A DNA stretch of 64,000 nt. Origin: Epiperipatus broadwayi. Taxonomy: Eukaryota > Onychophora > Udeonychophora > Euonychophora > Peripatidae. The position numbers and the translations under genes were made by a program. Position 1 is the first letter of the stretch; every line of letters begins with the position of its first letter. The stretch lies in contig JAQFVV010012400.1 of the NCBI GenBank assembly GCA_028023455.1, positions 16,111,490 to 16,175,489 of the forward strand, in the 5' to 3' direction. Shown in pieces: positions 11,801-24,000 of this stretch. Under the pieces are notes generated by a model. It was not told where the DNA came from and ran no database searches. It was given only the letters and a program-made list of their open reading frames with translations.

Positions 11801-12480
11801 ATATTTATTATATATGTTGTTAATAAACTTATTAAGTTGTTTGAACCAATCTGATCTCTGCTTAATCATCACCATCATCATTATGCATTTATACCACTAG
11901 ATGTTTGGTCATCATCAACATCATTATGTATTGCTCTTATAAATGATTGATCATCATCAGTATTTTTGTCTATATTTATGCTTATACATAGGCATATTTG
12001 GTTAAAAAATTGAGTAAGTCCATCCCTGAAGACAGCTGACTGCAAGAACTCCCTGAGTTTGAATTCTGTGGTGTAATGGGGCCTAAAAAGGGAAATGTAA
12101 TGAATATGCACTAGTCTAGGTTACATTGAAATATTACAAGTAAATTATGAGTTAGCATAGTAAAAGTAGATGTGATTTGGAACTGGGCATTTCATTGTGA
12201 CATCTTTAGCATCCTATTCAAAAGCCTAGATCTCTGACAATAGTGAGATGTGCTCCCTTTGTTATATGCCATTCGTGATTCAGTAACATCTGATGCACTC
12301 AAACGTGCTGTCGAATCATAAATTTTGGATATGACTTGTTGTAGGTTGTTTGACACGTTTCATTCAAGTCATCCAACTACTGAGTTGTATTCAGGTCGTC
12401 ATATGGTGTACCCCATAGTTCCGTTATAATATATATGAATAGTTAAGATTTTACTTCATTAACGCTTAAATAAATTAATA
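8811..12480. other. Unassigned AT-rich sequence with minor repeats
   Basis: No gene or intact element recognised. An imperfect direct repeat lies at about 9668-9705 and 9793-9830 (CAATGATAGATAG versus CAGTGATAGACAG contexts). TA runs lie near 9870-9882 and 10673-10688. ATCATCATCA-type repeats lie near 11868-11965. The segment 11990-12420 is less AT-rich and includes a weak plus-strand B-box-like GTTTGAATTC near 12057; it may be an old SINE or DNA-element remnant, but I cannot assign it. Confidence 0.45.
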
Positions 12481-12824
12481 TATATATGTGCTCTGCGCAC
12501 AGTTAATGAAGCTATTAATAAATTGTCAAAATTTTTACTGCCAAGCGCTTTCGGGACAGTCTACAGTCCCATATTCATGGTGAGTTATTCTGTTAATAAC
12601 TGTAAAACTATGCAAATTTATATGCAGATGTTACGTGGACCATTTATGAGATAGGGAATAGCAGGTCTCTCTTCTGTTGATTGCCGATGGGTCAGACGCA
12701 ATGAAATAAGCTTCCCTAACTTTACGTTTGGTGTCGTTTGTTTCATAGCAAACGACACTGGCTGTGGTAGGTAGAAAAGCAATTTATTAATAGCTTCATT
12801 AACTGTGCGCAGAGCACATATATA
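12481..12824. mobile_element. Non-autonomous DNA element (MITE-like) with perfect 44-bp inverted termini
   Basis: The first 44 bp (TATATATGTGCTCTGCGCAC...) and the last 44 bp are exact reverse complements, giving an element of 344 bp or slightly less. TA-rich flanks leave the target duplication ambiguous; a TA duplication would fit Tc1/mariner-type insertion. There is no coding capacity. The interior holds a perfect 10-bp hairpin (GTGTCGTTTG / CAAACGACAC, 12731-12758) and a GGGAC...GTCCC stem next to GCGCTTTC (12541-12582). Arms this similar suggest a recent insertion, or selection on the structure. Confidence 0.85.
12541..12582 (-). ncRNA. Hammerhead-like degenerate module inside the 12.5-kb element
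   Basis: On the minus strand, CATGAATAT is followed by a 5-bp stem GGGAC/GTCCC, then GAAA, then the self-complementary AGCGCT, then TTGGC. This is the order of a type I hammerhead (core, stem II, GAAA, very short stem III, cleavage site), but the CUGAUGA core box is not intact, so self-cleavage is unlikely in this copy. A similar block sits in the foldback at 18.7-18.9 kb. Hammerheads of this layout are known in Penelope-like elements and animal retrozymes; the link is inference. Confidence 0.35.
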
Positions 12825-15733
12825 AATATATATTAATATATATGAATGTATTTATATATAAATTAATAATAACACTTCTAAACTAGAAACATCTCTTTTA
12901 ATCTGAAATGGAAACACACTACATTTTTCGTTTATATAATAAAGTTCTATCTAAATTAAGATTTGAAGCTTATAAACATTATTACTACAAATATCTTTAG
13001 TATTTCTCAATATAATATTTCAGTGCTGAATATTTTCCTTAGGTAAAATATTCAAAACTGAATAAAGATAATATCTATTCTAAGGAAAAGTGATTATCCA
13101 ATACTGCCATACATCCTATAGCAGCATTGATGGTGAATCAATTGTTCTTAATACTGTTCTCAATTTTAAAAATCTCAGGATCAATTTTTAATAATGTAAA
13201 AGAGTTAAAAGTTTCCATCAAATTTCATAATATCAATTTTATATAGTTTTCATTATAAAAAGATAAATATTTCATGTGACATTGACTTTTGACCAAAATA
13301 TTTATCCAAACACCTGTTTTAGTCTTAATTTCTTTTGAAATTTAGGATTTGATGTTTATCATAATTCAATTTTACTGAATTAGTTAATTACCCTGCATTG
13401 CTATGATACTATTTACTACTGTTTTGGTAAGCACTCCAATTTCTAGGGTTGTTTTTCCAATCTAATCTATGTTTGCATATATAAGCTTTAACTAATTTCC
13501 AGATATTATATATTTTACATATTCAAATCTTTATTTTTTCAAGTCAGTAATAAAATATATTTATAACAGTAATATAAAGACCATGAAACAAAATCCATTA
13601 TGTATATATATATATAATAGATAGAATTACTTTACACAGCCTGTCTTATAACGTTTCCAAAAAATATTTCAGCAACCATTATCAAGAAAACATTATGAAT
13701 GGATAGAAAATGAATTCCATTTTGTAATACACAATACTTCTGTTATTGCCATAAGAACAATTGTTGAAATGTTTTCTGTTGATAGTATAAGCTTGAGATA
13801 TGGGAATGATGTAATTATACACAATGACCAGATGACAGTCACTTTTTGGTTTATATAAATACAAATATGGTATAGAAAAAGCTGTATTATTATTGAAAGA
13901 GAAGAAAAACTCAGACTTATGGAAGTAATTTATGATTACAGCAATTTTTATTATTATTATTAACAGCAGAACTTGCCTTTGATTTACACATAGTACATAA
14001 TATGATCAAATTACTTTATTGCTCGAGAGTTCGTAAGTTGTGGTGGAATCAATCCGAAGGCCTCATACTCCAGAGTCTGATATTCTACCACTCCACTAAA
14101 CTGTGTAGGAACATTTATGAACAGTACTTTCTTGCCTCTAAACATGTCTTCATATTTATACCCAAAAAAACTCTCAAATACATAGTGTGATGCCTAAAAT
14201 AAATTTCTTAAAAAAACAAAATTAATCTCAGGATTAGTACACCAACAAGACAATTTTATATTGTACTAAATTAGACTCGAATCCTTGCGCTTTTCCCCCT
14301 AAATGTCTTTTTTACTATCTACAGTAATGCTGATGAGATATCATCAAAGTAAAATATAATATCAAATTTAAAGACAATCAAGCTACTTTTACATTCCATG
14401 GAAACAAATATGTGAAGAAACATAATGCCATTTGCAGGATTCCATGTTGACAGCATGACATTTTAAAAATAGATTGTAAACTTGATAATATAAATAATCA
14501 ATACCTTTTAGTGGAAAAATAATTGGGGCAGGCTTTCTCAAAGGTGGAGCTGAGAGGAGATTCAGGAAGGGATGGAGCATATGATATAAAATTGGATCAT
14601 TCTGAATCCGAATGTGTCATATAAAAATCAATTCTTTTATATAAAAAAGATGAAGGCATTATATTAAAAATATATGTATAAAAATAAATGGAGAATTTAT
14701 ATAAATAACATTTAGCAATAAAAGTAGTACAATGACCAATGACATCTTTGAGGCATAAGGGTCCTAGATCTCAGTGAAATTCAAAGTAGATAAACAAAAA
14801 AAAAAGTCTCTTGACTCATACTGCTCTTTCTTTTTTGTATATATATATAATGTATATACTTTTTTCTCTAAGCAACACTCTGTGACTGACATAACTTTAA
14901 AAAAATTGTTGATGTAACAGGATGCTTTTGAAAAATGTGCCTTTTCAAGTTTCCTGGTCTTGTCTCAAATTACTTACTGATTATGTTGATCAGCAAGGCT
15001 TACTACAATCGTTTAGCTTGTCAGAAGCTGTCAACTTCGCTGACAAGATAAACTTCTAGAATATAAAAAAAGTGAAGAAAAAAAAGTTTTAGGCAACTAA
15101 GATTCAATGTTGAGATCCATCTTGAGAGCTATTATTTACCATAATAACTTGATAATTAAAAACGATTTCCTTTTTTAAATTTGTTTTAATAGTCAGTCTC
15201 AGCGCCAAAGCAAATCTTTTACTATTCCTGGAGCTATTATTAACCAACTCCTCCAGTTTTGAGCGAAACAGTGACAAGAATATAAACCAACAAATTATTA
15301 AATAATTTCATAAGCTTCTGTTTACTTTGTTTAACAACTCCTTTATACTAAAGAACATGTTTTAGAAGAATACAAATGAACTATAAGATTCAACATTTCC
15401 TTGTTTACTGCATAAGTTTTTTTTTTTTTTTTAAAAAAAAAAAAAGATTATGCGATAGTTACAAAAGTAAAATACATTAAGAATTATATGGATAATAATA
15501 AAATACAAAATTATATATCTAAGATATATATTTACTTGAAGAGTGTTTCACATTACAGTGGTATGTAGCTAGTAACATTATACAGTCTTTAAATCAGAGA
15601 AGAGTGGGGGGGGGGATTTTGGAATTACAATAATGATTTTTTTTATACATATATATATAAAAGCTATATTGGTCAAAATATCACAAACTCAAGTTTGGGA
15701 TGTAGTTTCAAGGAAGAAAAAAAAAGGCAGGAG
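12825..15733. other. Unassigned AT-rich sequence
   Basis: No gene recognised. The short open frames here have no recognisable motif and are as expected by chance. The stretch contains TA runs near 13602-13618 and 14840-14852, a T16 run joined directly to an A13 run at 15417-15445, and a G10 run at 15606-15615. Confidence 0.45.
15417..15445. repeat. T16-A13 self-complementary tract
   Basis: Sixteen T directly followed by thirteen A. It can fold on itself and is expected to exclude nucleosomes. Shorter versions occur elsewhere in the window (for example near 10421-10448, 24007, 38380 and 55783), so this is a general feature of the base composition. Confidence 0.85.
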
Positions 15734-15840
15734 TCAAGCGTTGTTAGTCGAGAGGTCATCGCAGCCGCCTTGCAAGCAAGTAGTTGTTTGCAGGCGGTTG
15801 TGGTTCGTGTTCCCGCCGATGCCATGACATATGAAAAAAA
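15734..15840 (+). mobile_element. tRNA-like SINE, copy 1, with target-site duplication
   Basis: A SINE of about 107 bp ending in an A tail. It is flanked by AAGGCAGGAG (15724-15733) and AAGGTAGGAG (15841-15850), a 10-bp duplication with one change. The head is tRNA-like: an acceptor-like GCGTTG pairing with CGATGCC near the end, TTAGTCGAGAGG as A box, and a T arm around GGTTCGTGTTCCCGCC as B box. In place of a normal anticodon arm there is a long stem in which CCGCC and TGCAA pair with TTGCA and GGCGG. A second copy lies at 55187-55296. Expected to be transcribed by Pol III when intact and mobilised by a LINE; which LINE is unknown. Confidence 0.8.
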
Positions 15841-15850
15841 AAGGTAGGAG

Positions 15851-18677
15851 GAAAAAAAGAGAGAAAAGTCTAACTATATGTCAAAATTCAAAACATATAA
15901 AAAAACATTTCAGATAAATTCAAAATTTGAGGTAAAAAGACACAAAAAGAGAACCTTAAGAGAAATTTAATTTCTAATCTGCAGTAAACCAACAATTTTC
16001 ACTCACAGACAAATGATTACACACTAAAATATTAAACTTAATAATCTCCACACCATCAAACATTCTTTTTAAAACACATGAATAAAGATATGTTTTAAAA
16101 CGAACATTTGATGGTGTTGGGGGTTATTAAATAGATCTATAAATGAGAAAAGACAAATGAAGTTGATGTGTTTAATTAAAAAAGATATATTAATCTTTTA
16201 CTAAGGTTTAAAATTTATATCTGGGCTAGGAATAATCTCTAGTTTAACAAATGATTAGTGATAATCATTATCGAATTTATCTAGGGTGGATTGTGTCAAA
16301 GTAGGGTGGAGTAAGCTTGACAACTTGTAAATCAAAATGTAACAGAAATATATATATATACAAATCTATACATAAATATGTAAAACAAAACAATTTAGTA
16401 AATATAGTACAAACTCCATCTCCATATTAAGAACTTGTGCACTCAAATGTAATTATAACATTGCAAAATTTAAGCTGTTTTATAATTAATGTTCTTATAA
16501 CTGCAATTGTTATTTCTAATATTAAGACAATGTGATCTGACTCTCAACCCTTCCTATCTTGACAAGAACATTCCTTCTCTCTTCCCAGTTTGAGTTGTCA
16601 GTGATCACCTAATGATTAGTGCAAGTTAACTTACATTTCCAAATGGTTTCTGGCTTTTGCCCTTTATCAATGAGAATTTAAGATTCAAAGTTGAAACCAA
16701 TGCAGATTTATACCTGGACACTACTTTTACTTCCTTTTTTTTTTTATTATCAACTTTTACAAAAAATATTACTATAATACTTATGATTACCATTCTCATT
16801 ATTGCTAAAATGACTAATGATCCTATTATCACGATTATTGCTACTTTTAACCAGTAATAATTACTAACCATTTCTATCATTACTGTTGTAGTGTTAGGTT
16901 TAATTTAGATTTTGAAATAAAAATTTTATCAAAAAAATTAGAGTTTATGACTATAGAATGGTATTATACAGTGAGGGAACTCATTTTTTTTACGTAATAA
17001 ATGAAGATTTGTGTACTTTGGATCTTCTTGTTGCATCTGAATGATTACAGCAGATTGTCTTTGAAGAAGGTCAGAGATCTTCCAAATGTGATGATTATTC
17101 TGTTTGATGTTTAATATTTTATAGTTGAGAATATTTCTGATAAATCAAAAAAGTTTGCCTGTGTTTAAAAAAACTTGATGAGGACTTTCTTCCATTGTTT
17201 AATTACTCAATATAATACTGAAGTATTTTGTGTTAATTAACAGTCAGTTCAAGAACTCACATATCAACACTTATAAGTAAAAATTTGTAAGGCATAACTC
17301 AAGATTTCACGAATATTTATTGTATAAAATTAAATTTATCATATACAAAAACTGTTTAGACTATTCTTGTTCTTTTATAGCTATTTCATGAAAATGGATA
17401 TCTAAGAACAAAACAGTAAATGACCTATGTGCATAATTATTATAATGTATTAATTACCCAATTCTTCTTGACTTCTATAGAAATAAAAGAATCATGAATG
17501 GAATTTATTTGATTGTCTTTGAAAGACTGTGGAATAAACCACTGGTTTCATTATCCTACATAGTTTAGTGCAATGGTAGACTTATGGGTTAATCTTCAAC
17601 CTTTGAACTTTTAGCATTTTGTTCACTCATCTATCATTATGATAAAATGCACATGGTTTTTCTATAAAATAATTTCCAATCAGTATGATCAACAAGATAT
17701 ATATTTTGCAAAAATTGTAGTATATATTTCTGTCAGATATTGTGGAATATATTTCTATTACTTCTGAGTTTGAACATTACATGGTTCTAAAAGCTATAAC
17801 TATTTTGTTATTTATATTAGTTTCACTAAACATATAATGAAGAATATACAATAAACAGACCTATATATGAAGTTTGTACTAAATTAGAGAAAAAATAGAG
17901 ATAATTCTAAATGTTTCTTCCACTAAATAAGATATTATACAATTGATTGGATAGAAAAGAAATGGACTTCAAGTAAGCATCTAATTACAAAACCTTGATT
18001 TTGGAATCATAGTATGCAATATAAAAAAAAAAAGCTTGTAAATAAGTGGGGGGAAATGATTTAACAGTGTTTGTTATTTTTCTTTTTATATATTTTTCAA
18101 TTCATGAAAGTGTTTATTACACTCAGTAACTCATAGCTCTAGCTACATATAAAGTTTGTTTCCTGGTTTCTGTTTTCATTAAAAATAATTAAATCAGTTT
18201 GTTTGGTTTCACAATAGATATATTGTTATTCATACTGAAAATAAGTTTTCACTTATGACTTCTTAATTCTATTAATTCTGATGATTTCGTTGAAATATGC
18301 AGCAAAAATTGCTTGAATTACAGATTAATGTAAAATGATAAAATATTAAACTTTTACAAGTATATTAATTAACCAACATATTGATTGTAAAGATATTTGT
18401 AGTTAGGAGTTTATAATAATTTCAGGTTCATTTATCTATAAAATTTCCTTTATTTTCATCTATAGATTTTATAGAATTTAAAAATTTGATGACTGCAATA
18501 AAATTCTGATTGTCTATTCTATCTTTTAGATGAATCAAAATATCAAATTTTTGAGTATAACATGAAGTCAATCAAAATGAAGCAATGTGTGTTTATTAAG
18601 CTATTCCAATTTCAGTTATACAACTTATTGTGGTGATTTTTAGATGCTATCATATTAGACCCCAAATTTATAAAAGG
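15851..18677. other. Unassigned AT-rich sequence
   Basis: No gene recognised. It includes a small inverted repeat at 16039-16129 and short TA runs near 16350-16360 and 17699-17705. The pair of overlapping short open frames near 16.63-16.88 kb on opposite strands is low-complexity sequence (isoleucine-rich) and is not supported as coding. Confidence 0.45.
16039..16129. repeat. Small foldback repeat, 40-bp imperfect arms
   Basis: TAATAATCTCCACACCATCA... at the left pairs with the reverse complement ...TGATGGTGTTGGGGGTTATTA at the right, with a loop of about 11 bp. Probably a minimal MITE-like element or its remnant; no target duplication is obvious. Confidence 0.65.
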
Positions 18678-18958
18678 AGGTAATAATCTGTAATTCAATA
18701 CTAGCTCCATAAATGCATACACACAAAGTTAATATTTAATACCTTATTAGACCATGGGCTGAGCGCTTTCGAGAGTCACAGTTCTCATAATCATAGCTCT
18801 TTGTGAAGTAAATGATTGTCTAATGTTACTACATAAAGAGCTATGATTATGAGAGCCATGACTCTCAAAAGCGCTCAGCCTATGGTTTAATAGGATATTA
18901 AATATTAGCTTTGCGTGTATGCGTTTATGGCAAAGTATTGAATTACCGATTATTAACC
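18678..18958. mobile_element. Palindromic foldback element with hammerhead-like module in both arms
   Basis: The left arm runs from GGTAATAATC through ATTCAATAC and TTAATATTTAATACC to AATCATAGCTCTTT. The right arm is its reverse complement with few changes; the central spacer is about 30 bp. Each arm holds GAGCGCTTTCGAGAG or its partner CTCTCAAAAGCGCTC. A 12-bp direct repeat AAAAGGAGGTAA occurs on both sides (18672-18683 and 18991-19002) and might be a target duplication, although the left copy overlaps the arm. A minus-strand open frame across the palindrome (18747-18968) has no recognisable motif. Confidence 0.7.
18757..18796 (-). ncRNA. Hammerhead-like module in the left arm of the 18.7-kb foldback
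   Basis: Read on the minus strand: CTATGATTAT, a stem GAGA/TCTC around ACTGTGAC, then GAAA and the self-complementary AGCGCT followed by C. The layout matches stem II, GAAA and a short palindromic stem III of type I hammerheads, and matches the 12.5-kb module (CATGAATAT, stem, GAAAGCGCT). The CUGAUGA box is degenerate. The right arm carries the same block on the plus strand at about 18841-18880, with GAAA changed to AAAA. Confidence 0.35.
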
Positions 18959-19697
18959 AAACATGCAAAGTTTAAAATTAAGTTTGTATTAAAAGGAGGT
19001 AATTAAATAATTTTTTAATATCATTTTTCAACTGGAGGTCAAAATTCAAATTATTACATATATAGAGGATATGAGACTTCCCCCATTTTCCTACTCAAAA
19101 ATTCAACAAGAAATACTTTTCCTAATAGCCATTTTTATCCTAGTGGTGTTTTTAGAAAAGAAATTTAATATACACTCTCTATATACATAAAGATTCAGAC
19201 CAATTAAGAAATAACCAAATTAAAAGTACATTTTTATTTCACAGTGACACAATATTCCTTATTATATAAGGAATTTTATTTGTTTCTATTACTATTAAAT
19301 TAACAGACAGCTAACTAATATAATCACAAACCCATCATTAATCTGGTGTTCCTTGATCTCCAGCTTTCACTAATTAATGATTCTTCAGATTAAATGAACT
19401 TCAAATAACAATTCAACAATACATCTCTTACAAAATATGAACTTAGTTTTATATATTTATAGAATGATGCATACATCACAAATACTTTGATAATTTCTTT
19501 TTTTATAGTAATAGTATAAAACTGTTTAAAATATTGACTCACTTTCATATTGATATGGGTGTTCATATAGTAATAGTAGTAATAATAAATGTTACAAATT
19601 GGTTTTTTATTTGTCCTACTTTACTAAGCATAAATTTATCATTAAAGTTAATAATTTCAAACACTTCATTATTTCTGTTATTGCAACATGCTGCCAG

Positions 19698-19712
19698 CCC
19701 CCCCCCCCCCCC
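19698..19712. repeat. C15 homopolymer
   Basis: Fifteen consecutive C in a very AT-rich background. Similar G or C runs of 10-12 occur at 15606-15615 (G10), 26488-26499 (G12), 28588-28597 (G10), 35050-35059 (C10, followed by A11) and 46887-46897 (G11). Copy number of such runs is often misread in sequencing. Confidence 0.9.
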
Positions 19713-20750
19713 TATCTTAGCAGAGCTTACAGTGCTAAAATGCAAAAAACTCACAAATTTAAAAATACTCCAGAACTGAGGATTTTGAATTACTGATATT
19801 TTACTTATAGACAATTAAAATAAGCTAAATATTATTACAATTTTCCACTATAAAAACTGTAACTCATTAAAAATATAAAGATATGATTGCATGCTTCAGA
19901 TCACAGATTATATATACAAAATAATTTAAATTTAAACAAGCACATAAATATAATTTTAAATAATAAAATGTTATCTTTTTAACATTTTAATACAAAATGG
20001 CAATTATCTTAGTTACTATCTTCTTACAAATACAGGATTTTGGAACACAACGGCTCCATCTATTGATTAATATGGCAATTAAAATAGTTTTTGCGTGAAT
20101 GAATTCAAGAACTACAAAAATCGAAAGCAAAAACAAATAACTTCATGAATATTCTAGAAATCATAAAGGGTGAATTAAAATCATGAATTAAGATAAATTA
20201 TGGACTTAAAAAAAATATCACATTCAATTTTTTTTTATAAATAATTAGCAAAGTAGGTTTAAAAAAAAAAAAAAAATATTTACTACACTGTATTCACTAT
20301 TGTTATTTTTAATTGTTAAGTTTTCAAGATTAAATAATAATAAAAATCAGATAATCATGAAATTTTAAAAGAATTCTTCATAATTTTGTTTGGGTGTTAA
20401 AAATTATGAATTTTAAAGATAAGGAAGAATAATAATGTACCTTTCCTCTCCTACTTAAGATTGTGCTGAGAATAATAATATAAGTTCATATATTGCTTGT
20501 CATTAATTACTGATCTATAAACTTTATATTTTGATTGTAAAAAAAGTATGATAGTTATAATTTAAGGTAAAGAATATATTTTCTATTCATATATTTATTT
20601 AAGCAGTATTATAAAAGAGTGTCCATAGCTTATCCTTTCCTAAAATATAATTGCTTGTAATTTTTATACTCAAATATTACCAGTAGCTACCAAACATTAA
20701 TCATCTATGTTATTCATATTAGATTAGAAAAAAAAAGTGTGTGTGTGGGA

Positions 20751-20788
20751 TAAAATAAAAAATACTGTATAAAATAAAAAATACTGTA
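20751..20788. repeat. 19-bp tandem duplication
   Basis: TAAAATAAAAAATACTGTA repeated twice without change. A simple local duplication. Confidence 0.9.
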
Positions 20789-20957
20789 TCTTCCAATGTG
20801 CCTTTAATTAAGTAAATACTGGAACAAAAAATTAACTAGCAATACTTTACTATTCAAACTCATGTGAGAATATATCCTCCATCTAGGCCTATACTTACAT
20901 CCACTGAGAAAGTCTAAGGTAAAAAAGTTTTTAGTATTTTCAAAATGACTTGTTCGA

Positions 20958-21039
20958 ATAAGTATTATAATGTTGTCCACAAAAACAAACCTGAAATATA
21001 AGTGTTATTATGTTGTGTCCATAAAAACAAACATGAAAT
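20958..21039. repeat. Imperfect tandem duplication of about 41 bp
   Basis: Two adjacent units sharing ATAAGT, TTAT, ATGTTGT, CCA, AAAAACAAAC and TGAAAT in the same order, with small indels (TTGTCCAC versus TTGTGTCCAT). Confidence 0.7.
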
Positions 21040-24000
21040 ATGATATAATATTCACAAGAAAATTGAGAAAGATAGAATAATCATGCAAATACTCTTAAAT
21101 ATACAGTGGAGCCATGACGCCTGTTATATTTTGATGCAAATCTTCTCATGTACATCATATATCCCATATAATAGCTCATTTTGTTGAAAATGTTGATTAA
21201 AATAGAATACATATTGTTTATTGAACTGCAAGTGTACAATACTTTTCAACACACACACATACATATAACATAGATACTTTTTTTATAGATGTGGTATGCG
21301 TATTAAATTCAGATTATAGTATAAATCTGCTTTGCATCATTAAGCGGATGATCACGTCTTTTTTGATTGGTTGAAATGTTGTTTTCTTTCTTTACTGTTG
21401 TAAAAATTGTAAGCATGACATCAAACAAAATACGGGCATTTGATAGATCTCTGACATATCTTTTTAAAGATGATTTTTGTAAAAAAATCCAATAAAATTT
21501 GGATTTTTTATGAATTTTTTTATTAAGCAGTGCATTTTTTTTGATCAATTTTGTAATTTTCAAGAAGCGACAAAGACAAAAAATACATATCGGCCTTCAA
21601 ATACACTTTTATTGGAATAAAAGTGCTCTTGATTCACAAACAAGGCCTTCAATGGAGCCTAAACGTAATCAGAACATCAGGTTCGTAAGTATAAAAATTT
21701 TAATTTTTTGAATGTTTTAATTTTTTTTTAATTATGTGAAAAAATAATTAATTTTTATTAATTTTAGTTTGTAGCTGATGTGTGTCTATATAAATTATAT
21801 ATTTATTTATACTCATATAGAATTCATATCTCCAATAATTTTCTAAGTTCTAATCCATTTATTTTATAAAAATAAACTTATTTTATAATTCTCAAAAAGT
21901 TTAATAATTTATTATTATGTTTATATGTTGTGTTTACAAGTAATGATTTACAAAACTAGTAATCAAATGTACAGAAAGATTGCATATGCAGGCAAATAAT
22001 CAAATTCTGATTCTTGCCTATGCCTTGATACTCATGCTTTGGAGTCACTCTGGTTTTGCTATATGTTTTATCATATTATTTTCAAGTCTATAGCTAACAA
22101 ATGGACTATATGCAAATAAATTATATCTATGTGATACAATAAATATAACAAGATAGCATCACTGGTGTGCATAAAGAATATAAACATCACTGATGTACAC
22201 AAAAAAATATAAAATGAAGAGATGAAACTCATTTTATCAGTGATACAGACAGTAGCCTACAATTTCTAGTTTTAGATAGACAAGAAGCCAATTGCTATGA
22301 TGACAAATGCATATCTATCTTCTGGAAATGATTTGTTTTGTATCTTTTATTAGGATGAATCTTTTTCTTATAGACGCCTTTGACATTTGGTAACTTTTGG
22401 GGTACAAGATAAAAATAAAGAATTCTTATGTGAATACTTTTGGAGATTCTAAAGCTATGGATTATCTCAGGTAAGACATATTATATATGGTTTGAAAGAT
22501 AATTTTGTGAGGAATACAAAAAAATTATAACTGAAGATATAATTTAAACTTAGTTCATGATGAATTAGAAATTATGAACAAACAATAAAGTAATAATTAT
22601 TTCAGATGGTGAAATTTCTTTTTCCCCATATTTTTTAAATGGTTATCACTATTTGTCTTAGACTTATTATTTTCCTTAGTTTTTCTAGTTTCTATTAATG
22701 TAATTTTTTTTGCTCTAACATAATTAAAACTGAAGTTATTGTGAAAATTGTGTCTCAGGCCAGTTTTTAAAAAAATTCAATATGGCGTCCTAATCCCAAA
22801 TAAACAAAATTAAAAAAAAAAACCAATTATTAGTATTAAATTGAAGAGACATATATATATATTACTGAATGGTGTATTCACTCATTCATTCACTGAAAAA
22901 ATAAGAAAAAAAACAACTTACTGTATCATTCTTTTTTAAAAAAGAAAATGAATAGTAAAATGTCTGATTTTCATTGCAATTAAATATGCTCTAGGTGGTA
23001 TTCTTTTATTTTTTCAGTAAGTTTTTTTCTCTCATAGAAACATACTAGTCATCTTGTTATCAAAAAAACTGATTTCTCTAATTGTTCTTATGTTCCTAAA
23101 TCAGTATGCTTAGAAAACATTTTATTATGTGAAATATTGCACATCAAATTTAGAAAGGATAATAATAAAAAAAAAGAAAATGTCTGCTGCTTTCAATATA
23201 TAACAAAAAATTATTTATTTTTAAATTATGATCATATGTGATGGTCAGAGATGGAAAATAGCTGAATGTGTATCATAAAATGAATTAATTTTTTTTGGAT
23301 AGCAGATAATTGAAGCTGTGTATATATTTATTGTAGTTATAATTTTAATTGTGTATATATTTACTACCTAAAATGTAAATAGTTATATTCATGTTTTTGT
23401 TATATGTTTTTTAGATGAAGAAAAACAATCTTTAAATAACCCACTACAAGATAGAAACTTCTACAGTACAGTCTCTTGTAAAGAAACTGTAAAGAAATTC
23501 ATTAGAATCAATAATTACTGGTTGGTATGATTTTAAGCTTTCTCATATGTAGCTAAGAGTAGATAAACAGTCATTTTCTGATCAATATTGAATGGATGAA
23601 TTACTGGATCAGCTATTTTAAAAAAAACCTAAACCTGATAGAGTTTATAAATTTTTATCCAGGCTAGATTGATAGGCAGTACTATTTTACTATTATATCC
23701 TTACTCTGTTCATATATATATATATTCATATGCACACAGAAAAAATTGTGTTCTTAAGATATATTATATCTTGATATTTTTTAGTATTTAAAGATAATGA
23801 TAAATCTCGGAGATGTATGACATTTCTAGACCAATGTTGGAGGTTGCATCATATTAAGATTATGTTGTTGTTTTTTTTGCTTTACAAATCTGTATAAACC
23901 CTCATTTAATAAATAAATCAAATTGGCTAAGATTTCCTTATCTTTCATTTAAAAAATAAATAGCTGGGTACCCATTTATGAATCAATACTGGGAAATTCT

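Noticed and set aside
14330-14352. CTGATGAG on the plus strand as a hammerhead core
   Set aside because: A stem can form, but no GAAA and no cleavage triplet follow.
18747-18968. Open frame across the 18.7-kb palindrome
   Set aside because: It spans an inverted repeat and has no known motif; the palindrome explains it.
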